NCBI GenBank assembly: GCA_903827955.1
Contig: CAIKKJ010000041.1
Location: 1 to 32,887 of the forward strand
DNA length: 32,887 nucleotides
Direction: 5' to 3'
DNA from: an uncultured Verrucomicrobia subdivision 3 bacterium
GTDB lineage: Bacteria > Verrucomicrobiota > Verrucomicrobiia > Limisphaerales > UBA11358
The notes below the pieces were generated by a model. The model saw only the letters and a list, made by a program, of their open reading frames with translations, made no database searches and was not told the origin of the DNA. The first letter of the stretch is position 1. Each line of letters starts with the position of its first letter. The position numbers and the translations under genes were made by a program. Positions 24,186 through 32,577 of the stretch are shown in pieces.

Positions 24186-25457
24186 TTACCCGCTGGCCGC
24201 AGTCGTCTTCCACTGCCACTCACTCCTCAGCCGGACACCAGCGCCTTGACGCGCAATGTGTCCCGGAGTTTTCAATCCAATATTAATTTCAATCTGCGAA
24301 AACGCGGGAAGATAATCCATGGTGAAGCTGTCACCCGAACGCGAGCCGAGGTCGAGTGCGTAAAGCCCGGGAGCGAGACAAAGCTCCGGGATCGAAAAAT
24401 CCACACAGCAACTAGTTCCGGCCTTCAAATCCGCCCGATACCCATCCTGAAAATCAGTTTCGTAAGTCAGCAACCGAATGCCTTCCAGCGTTGAAAAACC
24501 GATGCCCATGGTGATGGCATCCACGTCCTGCAAAGCGCGAAAGTGAATCCGCGCAGAAACCATTTCGCCGTGTTGCAGCGGCAAACCGGAGAGCCATTCC
24601 AGTTTTTCAATTCTTAATTTGCGGCCAAAATCGCCGAGGCGCGGCAGGCTGCCCAAGTCCATGACCGCCGTTTGCGAACTGGCGTTCGAGGTGAGATAGT
24701 CATCCACAATCTGGCGCGCGGGGCCGCTTTTGACCAAGCGTCCCTGCTGCATCCAGATGCCCGTGCGGCAGAGCGTGGTGACCGCGCCCATGTTGTGGCT
24801 CACGAACAAAACCGTGCGCCCGCCTTTGCTCACGTCCTGCATTTTGCCGAGGCATTTTTTTTGAAACGACGCGTCGCCGACCGCGAGCACCTCGTCCACG
24901 ATGAGAATTTCCGGCTCCAGATGCGCGGCCACGGCGAACGCGAGCCGCACATACATCCCGCTGGAATAGCGCTTCACCGGCGTGTCGAGGAATTTTTCCA
25001 CCTCGGCGAACGCCACGATCTCGTCGAACTTGCGCGTGATCTCCGCCTTGCTCATGCCGAGGATTGCGCCGTTGAGAAAAATATTTTCGCGCCCCGTAAG
25101 CTCGGGATGAAAGCCGGTGCCGACTTCGAGCAAGCTCGCGACGCGACCGCGCAATCGGATTTTGCCGGTGGTCGGCTCGGTGATGCGGCTTAACAATTTC
25201 AGCAGCGTGCTTTTGCCCGCACCGTTGCGGCCGATGATACCGACGACATCACCGGACGCGATTTCAAACGAGACATCCTTGAGCGCCCAGAATTCTTCGG
25301 TGGAATTTGATTTTCCATTTTCAGATTTCCGATTCAGAAAACTTTTCGCCTTGTCCGCGATGACATCGCGCAGCGCCTTGTAGCGGCGACCTTGCTGCTG
25401 ATGTTGCAGTAGATATTTTTTGCCGACGTTCTCGACCTGGATGGCGGGCTGGCTCAT
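24186..25457 (-). CDS. polysaccharide export ABC transporter ATPase with C-terminal extension (Wzt-like)
   Basis: A 423-residue protein. The ATPase domain (about 5-255) has Walker A GRNGAGKS at 76-83, signature YSSGMYVRLAFA, Walker B ILIVDEVLAVGD and the switch histidine in FVSHNM. EVGTGFHPELTGRENIFLNG is typical of the Wzt/TagH/KpsT polysaccharide exporters. The remaining about 160 residues form a beta-rich domain like Wzt-C, which in E. coli O8/O9a binds the methylated end of the finished O-antigen. Residues 42-53 (NRKSENGKSNST) are a low-complexity, A+T-rich insert before the ATPase core. The start overlaps the GT2 stop by four bases. The Wzm permease that must pair with it is not in the window. 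Confidence 0.95.
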   Translation of the reverse strand: MSQPAIQVENVGKKYLLQHQQQGRRYKALRDVIADKAKSFLNRKSENGKSNSTEEFWALKDVSFEIASGDVVGIIGRNGAGKSTLLKLLSRITEPTTGKIRLRGRVASLLEVGTGFHPELTGRENIFLNGAILGMSKAEITRKFDEIVAFAEVEKFLDTPVKRYSSGMYVRLAFAVAAHLEPEILIVDEVLAVGDASFQKKCLGKMQDVSKGGRTVLFVSHNMGAVTTLCRTGIWMQQGRLVKSGPARQIVDDYLTSNASSQTAVMDLGSLPRLGDFGRKLRIEKLEWLSGLPLQHGEMVSARIHFRALQDVDAITMGIGFSTLEGIRLLTYETDFQDGYRADLKAGTSCCVDFSIPELCLAPGLYALDLGSRSGDSFTMDYLPAFSQIEINIGLKTPGHIARQGAGVRLRSEWQWKTTAASG

Positions 25458-26383
25458 TTATTTTTCGCCACGAGTTTTTCCAGTTCGAGCAGACGCAAAT
25501 TCATACTGTTCAAAATCAGCCCGAGGCCGAACGAGAAAAACGCCAGCAGCACCAATGACGCGGCGAGCACCGCGCTCGGCACGGCATAGACGTAATGGAA
25601 CTTGAAGAATTCCAAAATCGGCCGCAGCCCCGCTGCGAATCCCAGCAGCAGCAGCACGATGCTGATCGCGCCAAAAAAGGTCAGCGGCTTGTAAGATTTC
25701 ACGATGAGGAACAGCCGCAGCAGCACGAGGAAGCCGTCGGAAAAAGTGTTCAGCTTGGAAAAACTTCCCTCCGGCCGCGCGCGATACGGTGCGGGCAGTT
25801 CCTTGATGACTTGTCCGCGATACAGCGCCTGCAACGTGAGCTCGGTCTCCACATCAAACCCGGCAGCGGTGATGGGAATCTGACGCGCCGATTCGCGGGT
25901 GAAGGCGCGGTAGCCGGAAAAAATATCGGAGACGCTCGACTTGAACATCCAGTTGATGATGCCGCAGACCATCTGGTTGCCCGCGACGTGCAGCGGGCGA
26001 AAAGATTTTTCGCCGTGCGACGTGAGTCGCGTGGCGGCAGTCATGTCCGCATCGCCGCGCAAAATCGGTTCCAGCAATTTGTGAACATGGCTGGCCTCGT
26101 AAGTGTCATCGCCATCCACCATCACCAGAATGTCCGCGTCCACCTGCTCGAACATCGCGGCGACGACGTAGCCTTTGCCCTGGCGTTTTTCGCGGCGCAC
26201 AATCGCGCCGGCCTTCGCAGCGATTTCCGCCGTGCCGTCAGTGCAATTGTTGTCATAGACGTAAATGTCCGCCTCCGGCAGCTCGCGGCGGAAATCCGTC
26301 ACGACCTTACCGATGGTCAGCGCTTCCTGGTAGCAGGGAATCAGCACGGCAATGCTGGGTTTGGCTTTCGGCGAACCGGTCAT
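25454..26383 (-). CDS. family 2 glycosyltransferase with C-terminal membrane anchor
   Basis: A 309-residue GT2 enzyme of the dolichyl/polyprenyl-phosphate sugar synthase type. It has VLIPCYQEALTIGKVV (13-28), YDNNCTDGT (43-51), the metal-binding DGDD at 90-93 and GFDVETELTLQA then the RPEGSFSKLNTFSDG loop. Two hydrophobic helices follow (about 232-256 and 266-292), which anchor it to the inner membrane. Such enzymes transfer a sugar to undecaprenyl phosphate. It is the first gene of the minus-strand block and overlaps the Wzt start by four bases, so a lipid-linked sugar made here may be an early step of the exported glycan. Confidence 0.93.
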   Translation of the reverse strand: MTGSPKAKPSIAVLIPCYQEALTIGKVVTDFRRELPEADIYVYDNNCTDGTAEIAAKAGAIVRREKRQGKGYVVAAMFEQVDADILVMVDGDDTYEASHVHKLLEPILRGDADMTAATRLTSHGEKSFRPLHVAGNQMVCGIINWMFKSSVSDIFSGYRAFTRESARQIPITAAGFDVETELTLQALYRGQVIKELPAPYRARPEGSFSKLNTFSDGFLVLLRLFLIVKSYKPLTFFGAISIVLLLLGFAAGLRPILEFFKFHYVYAVPSAVLAASLVLLAFFSFGLGLILNSMNLRLLELEKLVAKNK

Positions 26384-26465
26384 AAAAAATTTATCTGATT
26401 CAGTGCGGAATACTTAACTTCATGTTGGCCAAGCAACCGGTGATTTGCCAGCGCATATTTCGGAG

Positions 26466-26588
26466 GCGAACGGCGGTGGGGGTCAGTTCGGAATTTGGAT
26501 TCAGAGGTTGGCGCTGCAATCGGTGAGGCTCCGGCTTCCTCGCCCCCTTGGGGGAGAGGGGACAAAATCAAACTGACCCGCCGCGAAC
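26466..26588. mobile_element. MITE-like element with terminal inverted repeats and 6-bp direct repeats
   Basis: Six-base direct repeats GCGAAC at 26466-26471 and 26583-26588 flank a 111-bp body. Its ends are inverted: GGCGG(TGGGG)GTCAGTT on the left and AACTGACCCGCC on the right, perfect over twelve bases apart from five extra bases in the left arm. The middle holds a second hairpin, CCTC-G-CCCCC over TT against GGGGG-A-GAGG (26538-26559). There is no coding capacity. The arrangement is that of a non-autonomous transposable element or a REP-type repeat. It lies in the divergent gap 26384-26631, about 45 bases before the GMC oxidoreductase start; the rest of the gap shows nothing further. Confidence 0.5.
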
Positions 26589-26631
26589 AGGCTTGCAGTT
26601 TGCGCGCCCATGATTTTCCCTGTGCCGCACC

Positions 26632-28206
26632 GTGCCTGAAAAAATCCATTGCGTCGTCGGCTCCGGCCCCGCTGCCGTGTCGTGCGCCAAGGCACTGCTG
26701 GCGCGCGGCGCAACCGTCCTGCTGCTCGACGCCGGCCAGCAACTGGAGCCGGAGCGCGCCGCCATCGTGCAATCGCTCGCCGCACAGCCGCCGGAAAATT
26801 GGGACGCGGCGGCGCTCAAAAAAATTCAAGCGCACATCCCGCCCGGTGAAAAAAATCTGCCAGACAAGCTGCTCTTCGGTTCCGACTTCATCTATCGCGG
26901 CGCGGAAAAATGGATTCCATGGCGCGGCGAAAATGTGGATTTGAAACCGTCGCTCGCCCTCGGCGGCCTTGGCAATGTCTGGGGCGCAGCCATGCTGCCG
27001 TATCGCGACGCAGACATTACCGATTGGCCGATCCAGAACGCGCAGCTCGCCGCGCACTACGAAGCCGTGGCGAAATTCACCGGACTATCTGGAGTGGCCG
27101 ATGATTTGGAAGAATGGTTTCCGCTGCCGAAAGATGTTTCCCCGCCCGCCCGCGCCAGCCGGCAGGCGGAAATGTTGCTCAGCAACTTGCAACACCATCG
27201 CGAACGCCTCCGCACGCGCGGCTGGCGTTTTGGCCGCGCCCGCGTGGCCATCCGGGGTGGCGACTGCCGCCACTGCGGCCAGTGCATGCAGGGCTGCGTC
27301 TATGACGCCATCTACAATAGCGCCTTCACCGTGCGCGAAATGTCGGCGGATAAAAATTTCACGCTCCGCACCGGCGTTGTCGTTACTCGCGTTGAGGAAG
27401 CGGTGGACGGCGTGGAAATTTCCGCAACCGACATGGCGTCCGGACAGGAATTAAAATTTTCCGCCGCGCGCGTCTATCTCGCCGCCGGCGTGATTCCCAC
27501 CGCGCAAATTGTTTTGCGCTCGCGCTCGCTGTTCGACCAAGCGGTGTGGCTGAAGGACAGCCAGTATTTTTTATTTCCCGTCTTGCTCGCGCGCGGCGCG
27601 GGCGACGTGCGGCGCGAGGCGCTTTACACTTTGAGTCAGGCGTTCATCGAATTGCAGCGCCCGGAAATCAGCGCGCGCACCGTGCATTTGCAAATTTACA
27701 CTTACAGCGAACTCATCGGCCAGGCGTTGCGCCGCAGCTTCGGCCCGCTGGCCGGCGCGCTCGAACCGCTCGCGCGGAAACTGGAGGAGCGGCTCGTCAT
27801 CGTGCAGGGCTTTTTGCACTCGGACGATTCGCGCGCCATCGAGATGATTTTGCGGCGCGAAAATTCCGGCGACCGGCTGCACTTGCGCGCGCTGGACAAT
27901 GTTGCGCCGCGTCCGGCCATCAAACGTGTCGTGCGCGAACTGATGAAAAATTTTCGCGCGCTCGGCGGCATTCCGCTGTCGCCGCAACTGCAAATCCCCA
28001 ATCCTGGCCGCAGTTTTCACAACGGCGGCTCGTTTCCCATGCGCGCGAATCCCGGCGCGTTGGAGACGGATATTTTCGGACGGCTGCCCGGCTGGGAAAA
28101 AATTCACATCGCTGACGCCTCGGTGCTGCCGACCATTCCGGCGAACACGATCACCTTTTCCGCGATGGCCAACGCGCACCGCATCGGCTGGGAAACGGCG
28201 GAATAA
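26632..28206 (+). CDS. GMC-like FAD-dependent oxidoreductase with four-cysteine motif
   Basis: A 524-residue flavoprotein from a GTG at 26632. The N-terminal VVGSGPAAVSCAKALLARGATVLLLDAG is the FAD-binding Rossmann fold. SLALGGLGNVWGAA follows at about 107-120. The GMC-type C-terminus has FHNGGSFPM and HIADASVLPTIPANTITFSAMANAHRIG. Between the halves, C212, C215, C218 and C222 in CRHCGQCMQGC form a CxxCxxCxxxC pattern like that of [4Fe-4S] ferredoxins and of some long-chain alcohol and sterol-type GMC oxidases. The likely reaction is oxidation of an alcohol or sugar hydroxyl; the substrate is unknown. No signal peptide is evident. The epimerase gene follows 48 bases later on the same strand. 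Confidence 0.85.
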   Translation: MPEKIHCVVGSGPAAVSCAKALLARGATVLLLDAGQQLEPERAAIVQSLAAQPPENWDAAALKKIQAHIPPGEKNLPDKLLFGSDFIYRGAEKWIPWRGENVDLKPSLALGGLGNVWGAAMLPYRDADITDWPIQNAQLAAHYEAVAKFTGLSGVADDLEEWFPLPKDVSPPARASRQAEMLLSNLQHHRERLRTRGWRFGRARVAIRGGDCRHCGQCMQGCVYDAIYNSAFTVREMSADKNFTLRTGVVVTRVEEAVDGVEISATDMASGQELKFSAARVYLAAGVIPTAQIVLRSRSLFDQAVWLKDSQYFLFPVLLARGAGDVRREALYTLSQAFIELQRPEISARTVHLQIYTYSELIGQALRRSFGPLAGALEPLARKLEERLVIVQGFLHSDDSRAIEMILRRENSGDRLHLRALDNVAPRPAIKRVVRELMKNFRALGGIPLSPQLQIPNPGRSFHNGGSFPMRANPGALETDIFGRLPGWEKIHIADASVLPTIPANTITFSAMANAHRIGWETAE

Positions 28207-28210
28207 TTTT

Positions 28211-28240
28211 ATCCGTGTTCATCCATGTCTATCCGTGGTT
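28211..28240 (+). repeat. three-unit 10-bp tandem repeat ATCCRTGTYY
   Basis: ATCCGTGTTC, ATCCATGTCT and ATCCGTGGTT stand in a row in the 48-base gap between the GMC oxidoreductase and epimerase genes. I recall similar ATCCGTGTTC-type strings between genes in several environmental bacteria; they are of unknown function. Confidence 0.75.
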
Positions 28241-28254
28241 AAATTTTGTCCGGC

Positions 28255-29112
28255 ATGAAAAAAATCTGCGCCATCACCGGCAGCAACGGCTACGTCGGCG
28301 GCGCTGTGAAAAAATATTTCGCCGCGCGCGGCTGGGAAATCCTGGAGCTGACGCGCCGGCCGGGGCGCGATTTTCGCGCCGCCGCGTTTCAACTCGGCGA
28401 TGACGTTTCGCCGGAGCTGCTCGCCGGCGTCACGGCATTCGTGCATTGCGCCTACGATTTCACGCCGCTGCGCCGCGAGGAAATTCACGCGGTGAACGTG
28501 GAGGGTTCGCGGAAAATTCTCGCGGCGGCGCGCGCGGCGGGCGTGCCGAAAGTCATTTTCATCTCCAGCATCAGCGCGTTTACCGGCTGCCGCTCGCTTT
28601 ACGGACAGGCGAAACTGGCGATTGAAAAAATCGCGCTCGACCACGGCGCACTCGTCCTCCGCCCCGGCCTCGTGCATGGCGACGACGCGGGCGGAATGTT
28701 CGGCCGGCTGGCCGCGCAGATTCAAAATTCAACCATCGTGCCGCTGATCGGCGGCGGCCGGCAGATTCAATTTTTGGTTCACGCGGATGATCTGGCGGGC
28801 TTCGCGGAAAATTTTGCGGCAGGGAAAATTGAAATTGCACCGCAGATTTTGACCGCCGCGCATCCGCAGCCGTGGCCGTTCAAGGAATTGCTTTTGGAAG
28901 TCGCCCGGCGGCAGGACAAAAAAATCAATTTCCTGCCCGTGCCGTGGCGACTCGTGTGGTGTGGCTTGAAAACCGCGGAAGTTTGCGGGCTGAAGTTGAA
29001 TTTCCGCAGCGACAGCCTGGTGAGCCTGATGCACCAAAATCCTGCGCCGGATTTTTCAGCGAACGAAAAAATCGGGCTGGCCTGTCGACCGTTCCGCGCT
29101 GGTTTGAGTTGA
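28255..29112 (+). CDS. NAD-dependent epimerase/dehydratase family protein (extended SDR)
   Basis: A 285-residue extended SDR starting at ATG 28255; an in-frame TTG at 28246 would add three residues. The cofactor loop is TGSNGYVGGAV (about 8-18), the active-site pair is YxxxK as Y116 and K120 (YGQAK), and the FISSISAF strand supplies the serine. LRPGLVHGDDAGGMF and FLVHADDLAGF are typical of sugar-nucleotide epimerases, reductases and atypical sterol/lipid dehydrogenases. It follows the GMC flavoprotein, and the pair could carry out oxidation followed by stereo-inverting reduction or epimerisation of one compound, possibly a nucleotide or lipid-linked sugar. The stop is 11 bases from the convergent GT-C-like gene. 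Confidence 0.88.
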   Translation: MKKICAITGSNGYVGGAVKKYFAARGWEILELTRRPGRDFRAAAFQLGDDVSPELLAGVTAFVHCAYDFTPLRREEIHAVNVEGSRKILAAARAAGVPKVIFISSISAFTGCRSLYGQAKLAIEKIALDHGALVLRPGLVHGDDAGGMFGRLAAQIQNSTIVPLIGGGRQIQFLVHADDLAGFAENFAAGKIEIAPQILTAAHPQPWPFKELLLEVARRQDKKINFLPVPWRLVWCGLKTAEVCGLKLNFRSDSLVSLMHQNPAPDFSANEKIGLACRPFRAGLS

Positions 29113-29123
29113 ATGCCGAAAAA

Positions 29124-30995
29124 TTACGGCAGTTTCGCCAGCAACCAGGCTTCCGGCTCCTTGCCGGCGTGGATGGGCAGCATGAATTCTGCAACGCGCT
29201 CCGCCTGGTAGCGCGCCAGCCAACCGGCGGCGTCCGTGTGGGCGTGATGCGCCAGAAATTCCTCGCTGACGAGCGCGTAACGGATGCCTTGATGCTGAAC
29301 GAACTCAAGCGAATCATCTTTGGATATGTGCAGAATCCGGCGCGCCCCGAACGGCCGCCACAACGCCGCCTCCGGTTCGTCGAACGTGACAAGGCCCAGC
29401 GGATTCGCGGCCGGCGGTAACACCGCCAGCACCGGCGCAAATGAATCCGCTCGCCCGCCATACACGGAATAAACTTTGGCCGCGCGCTGGAGCAGATGAT
29501 TGGAGGAATGTTCCGCATCCGTGGCCGACAAAATCGCGTTCGCCGGCCACAGCGGCCGTTGCGGCGAGATGACCAGCAGCAAGGCGGCGGCGGCCATGAC
29601 CGCGCCACCGGCAAAGCGCCACGTGCGTGAATGAAAAATTTTTCCTGCCACCGGCCCGGCCAGCACCGGCGCCGCGAGCAGGACGTAAAATGGCAATAGA
29701 TAGCGCGCCGGGCCGGAAATGCCCACGCGCAAAACAAACACGCCGACGCCGGCCCAAACCGCAAGCAGGATGAGCGTTTCGGAGGCGAAAAACTTCGGCG
29801 GCCACCCTTCGCGGCGGGAAATTTTTTTGGCGAGCAAGGCGAGCACGAGCAGCGTCACGCCGCAGCCCAGGCCGGCGGATTCTTCGACCTGCATTTCCGG
29901 CAAGATAAATCGCGCCAGCCCCGGTTCAAAATTTCCGGCCATGCGCGCCTTCCACGTTTCTGGCAGCACGCGCTGCACCAGTTCCTGCCATTGGCCGGTG
30001 CAGGGAAAAACCGGCGGCACGAGGTTCCAGAGCACGAGGTTGACGGAAGTGACCGGCAAGCGCAGCAGCTCATGGCCGCCGCCGATGGGAGTTTCCTCAA
30101 GCTTCGCGCCCATCCAATCGCCGCAGTAGCGTGTATTCAGCACCGAGGTGGGAATCATCGAGGCGGAAACGGCCAGTGCGCCGACCGCGAGCGTGGCGAA
30201 GGGACGGCGCAACAGCAGCAGCAACGCCGGCAACGCCGCGATGCCCCACGGCAAAAGTAAAATCACGTTGAATGCCTTCACCGCCGTCATCAACGCCGCC
30301 GCCAGACCCGAGGTCCAAAGCTGTGAAATATTTTTTTCGCGGGCGGCGCGCAGGGCGAATTCAAAGGCGGCCAGCGTGAGCAACGCGCCGAACATGTCGT
30401 TCACCACACTGCCCGCCTGCAACACATAGCCGTAGCCGCTGGGAAAAATCCACATCCAATACCACGCCGCGCGCGGGCGCACACCCAGCCGCGTGAGCAC
30501 GGCAAACACGCGTCCCGGCAGCAGCAAAAAGGAGATCACATTCAGCAAAAAAACCAACCGGTCCGTGTGCAGAAATAAAAACTGCGGCGCGGTGAGCCAT
30601 TCAAAACCGGCGGTGCGCGTGTTCAACCGGGGAAAATCCGTGTGCACCCAGTGCCATTGCTCCGCCGCCAGCCAGTGCAGCACGCGCGTGGTGCGATACG
30701 CCAGCGAATCGTAGTTGCAGGCCTCGTGCAGCGCGCCGCCGAGAAACGCGAGAAACGCGAGCGTGAGAAAAGCGAACGGGAAAAACCGCCGGAACCGGCG
30801 GCGGATTTTGGGCAGTCGGATTTTGGGCAGCAACCGCGCGCCGGTCTTTTGCCGCCACAGCAGCAAACCGCCAAGACCGATGGCGAAGGCGGCGGTGTAA
30901 CCCGTGCGGTTCAACTGGTGCAGCGCGGAAAGCGTCCAGCCAACGGCATTCAGATACGCGCAGAACCAGATCCAGATGACGATGGGCGACGGCAT
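29124..30995 (-). CDS. polytopic membrane protein, GT-C/GT39-like glycosyltransferase candidate
   Basis: A 623-residue integral membrane protein with about eleven to thirteen hydrophobic helices up to residue about 480 and a soluble C-terminal part of about 140 residues. The first outside loop holds ACNYDSLAYRTTRVLHWLAAEQWHWVHTDFPR, where an acidic residue and the basic pair sit as in the catalytic loop of GT-C enzymes that use polyprenyl-phosphate sugars. A strongly basic segment (KIRLPKIRRRFRRF) lies at about 58-71. The family cannot be named with certainty. It is alone on its strand, next to the epimerase gene, and faces argH across 128 bases. Transfer of a sugar to lipid A or a surface glycan on the periplasmic side is a plausible role. 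Confidence 0.72.
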   Translation of the reverse strand: MPSPIVIWIWFCAYLNAVGWTLSALHQLNRTGYTAAFAIGLGGLLLWRQKTGARLLPKIRLPKIRRRFRRFFPFAFLTLAFLAFLGGALHEACNYDSLAYRTTRVLHWLAAEQWHWVHTDFPRLNTRTAGFEWLTAPQFLFLHTDRLVFLLNVISFLLLPGRVFAVLTRLGVRPRAAWYWMWIFPSGYGYVLQAGSVVNDMFGALLTLAAFEFALRAAREKNISQLWTSGLAAALMTAVKAFNVILLLPWGIAALPALLLLLRRPFATLAVGALAVSASMIPTSVLNTRYCGDWMGAKLEETPIGGGHELLRLPVTSVNLVLWNLVPPVFPCTGQWQELVQRVLPETWKARMAGNFEPGLARFILPEMQVEESAGLGCGVTLLVLALLAKKISRREGWPPKFFASETLILLAVWAGVGVFVLRVGISGPARYLLPFYVLLAAPVLAGPVAGKIFHSRTWRFAGGAVMAAAALLLVISPQRPLWPANAILSATDAEHSSNHLLQRAAKVYSVYGGRADSFAPVLAVLPPAANPLGLVTFDEPEAALWRPFGARRILHISKDDSLEFVQHQGIRYALVSEEFLAHHAHTDAAGWLARYQAERVAEFMLPIHAGKEPEAWLLAKLP

Positions 30996-31123
30996 TTTTC
31001 GGGTGCAGCTTTGTAAGCCTTTGCCCGTGTCAAAGCAACCAAATTGGCGGTCGTGGCGACGCCGACGCGCAACAAAAAACAGTGTCTTTCCCGCCCGACT
31101 GTGGTTTTAATTAGCCAGAATTT
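30996..31123. promoter_or_regulatory. divergent start region of the GT-C-like gene and argH
   Basis: These 128 bases lie between two divergent ATG starts and should contain both promoters. The end nearest argH is A+T-rich (TTTTAATTAGCCAGAATTT), which is likely the argH leader. No ARG-box-like palindrome, clear -35/-10 pair or Shine-Dalgarno site was recognised. Confidence 0.3.
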
Positions 31124-32524
31124 ATGAGCAAAAAATCTCCCGTCTCCCGCAGCGGCCGTTTCGCGAGCGGCCCCGCCGCTGATGTCGCGCAATTCACCGA
31201 GTCCATTTCTTTCGACTGGCGTCTGTGGCGGCACGACATTCTTGGCTCGATGGCGCATGCCGAAATGCTCCGCGCCATCGGCGTGCTCACCAAAAAAGAA
31301 TGCACCGCCATCGTGCGCGGCCTCGACGCCATTGGCAAAGAAATCAAGGCCGGAAAATTTTCGTGGAAGGCCGAACTCGAAGACGTTCACATGAACATCG
31401 AGGCTGAGTTGACCAAGCGCGTTCCCGCTGGCGCAAAATTGCACACCGCCCGCTCACGCAACGACCAGGTCGCGCTCGATGTGCGGCTTTGGTTGCGCGA
31501 CGAAGTCACCGCGCTGCTTGGCGAAATTGCCAATCTCCAGCGCGCCCTCGTCTTGCTCGGCGAGAAGAATGCCGAGGTCATCATCCCCGGCTACACGCAC
31601 ATGCAGCGTGCGCAGCCCGTCTATCTCGCGCACCATCTGCTTGCTTACGTTGAGATGCTCGAACGCGATTGCGAGCGGCTCTGGGACTGCCATTCGCGCG
31701 TGAACGTCTGCCCGCTCGGCAGCGGCGCGATTGCCGGCAGCACCCTGCCGCTAAAACGGGAACTCGTCGCCAAACTCCTGAACTTTGTGAACGACGCCGG
31801 GCAGGTTCAGCTCACGCAAAATTCCATGGACGGCGTGAGCGACCGCGATTTCATGATCGAATTCGCCGCCGCCGCCGCGTTGCTCGCCGTTCACATTTCG
31901 CGGCTCGCGGAAGATGTGATTCTCTGGGTCAGCACCGAGTTCAATTACATCAAGATCGCCGACGCCTACACCACCGGCTCGTCGCTCATGCCGCAGAAAA
32001 AAAATCCTGACATCGCCGAACTCGCGCGCGGCAAGACCGGCCGCGTCGTCGGCAACCTCATGGCGCTGCTCACGCTGCTCAAGGGATTGCCGATGACTTA
32101 CAATCGCGATTTGCAGGAAGACAAGGAACGCCTGTTCGACACCGCCGACACCGTGCGTGCCACCACACGTCTCATGGCCGCGATGTTGAATAATACGACG
32201 GTGAACAAGCCTGCGTGCGCCACCTCCGCGAGCGATCCCGCGTTGCTGGCCACGGACCTCGCAGATTATCTCGTGCGCAAAGGCATGGCGTTCCGGGCCG
32301 CGCATCACGTCGTCGGCGCGGTCGTGGCGCTGGCGGAAAAGACCGGCAAGCCGCTGAATCAGCTCTCGCTCGCCGAAATGCAAGGCGTGGATAAAACCTT
32401 CGCCCGCGATGCGCTGGGCGTGTTCAATCTGAAAACGGCGATGGCGAAACGGAACATCACCGGCGCCCCGGGAACCAAAGAAGTCGCCAAGCAACTAGCA
32501 AGATGGCGGAAGCAGCTTTCGTGA
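31124..32524 (+). CDS. argH: argininosuccinate lyase
   Basis: A 466-residue cytoplasmic enzyme that splits argininosuccinate to arginine and fumarate, the last step of arginine synthesis. The fumarase/aspartase signature GSSLMPQKKNPD starts at residue 285, with the catalytic serine in the SS pair. The other two conserved regions are HTARSRNDQVALDVRLW (about 107-123) and GYTHMQRAQPVYLAHH (about 156-171), which carries the general-acid histidine. Full length. It is unlinked to other arg genes in the window. A DedA-family gene follows after 53 bases. Confidence 0.98.
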   Translation: MSKKSPVSRSGRFASGPAADVAQFTESISFDWRLWRHDILGSMAHAEMLRAIGVLTKKECTAIVRGLDAIGKEIKAGKFSWKAELEDVHMNIEAELTKRVPAGAKLHTARSRNDQVALDVRLWLRDEVTALLGEIANLQRALVLLGEKNAEVIIPGYTHMQRAQPVYLAHHLLAYVEMLERDCERLWDCHSRVNVCPLGSGAIAGSTLPLKRELVAKLLNFVNDAGQVQLTQNSMDGVSDRDFMIEFAAAAALLAVHISRLAEDVILWVSTEFNYIKIADAYTTGSSLMPQKKNPDIAELARGKTGRVVGNLMALLTLLKGLPMTYNRDLQEDKERLFDTADTVRATTRLMAAMLNNTTVNKPACATSASDPALLATDLADYLVRKGMAFRAAHHVVGAVVALAEKTGKPLNQLSLAEMQGVDKTFARDALGVFNLKTAMAKRNITGAPGTKEVAKQLARWRKQLS

Positions 32525-32577
32525 TTTAGCTCAGCCAAATCTTGCCCCGTTTTCTTTTTCCGCTATAACCACCCGCC

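Noticed and set aside
26384-26631. A small gene in the intergenic gap before the flavoprotein
   Set aside because: The plus-strand frames there have no domain look and the region holds hairpins and inverted repeats.
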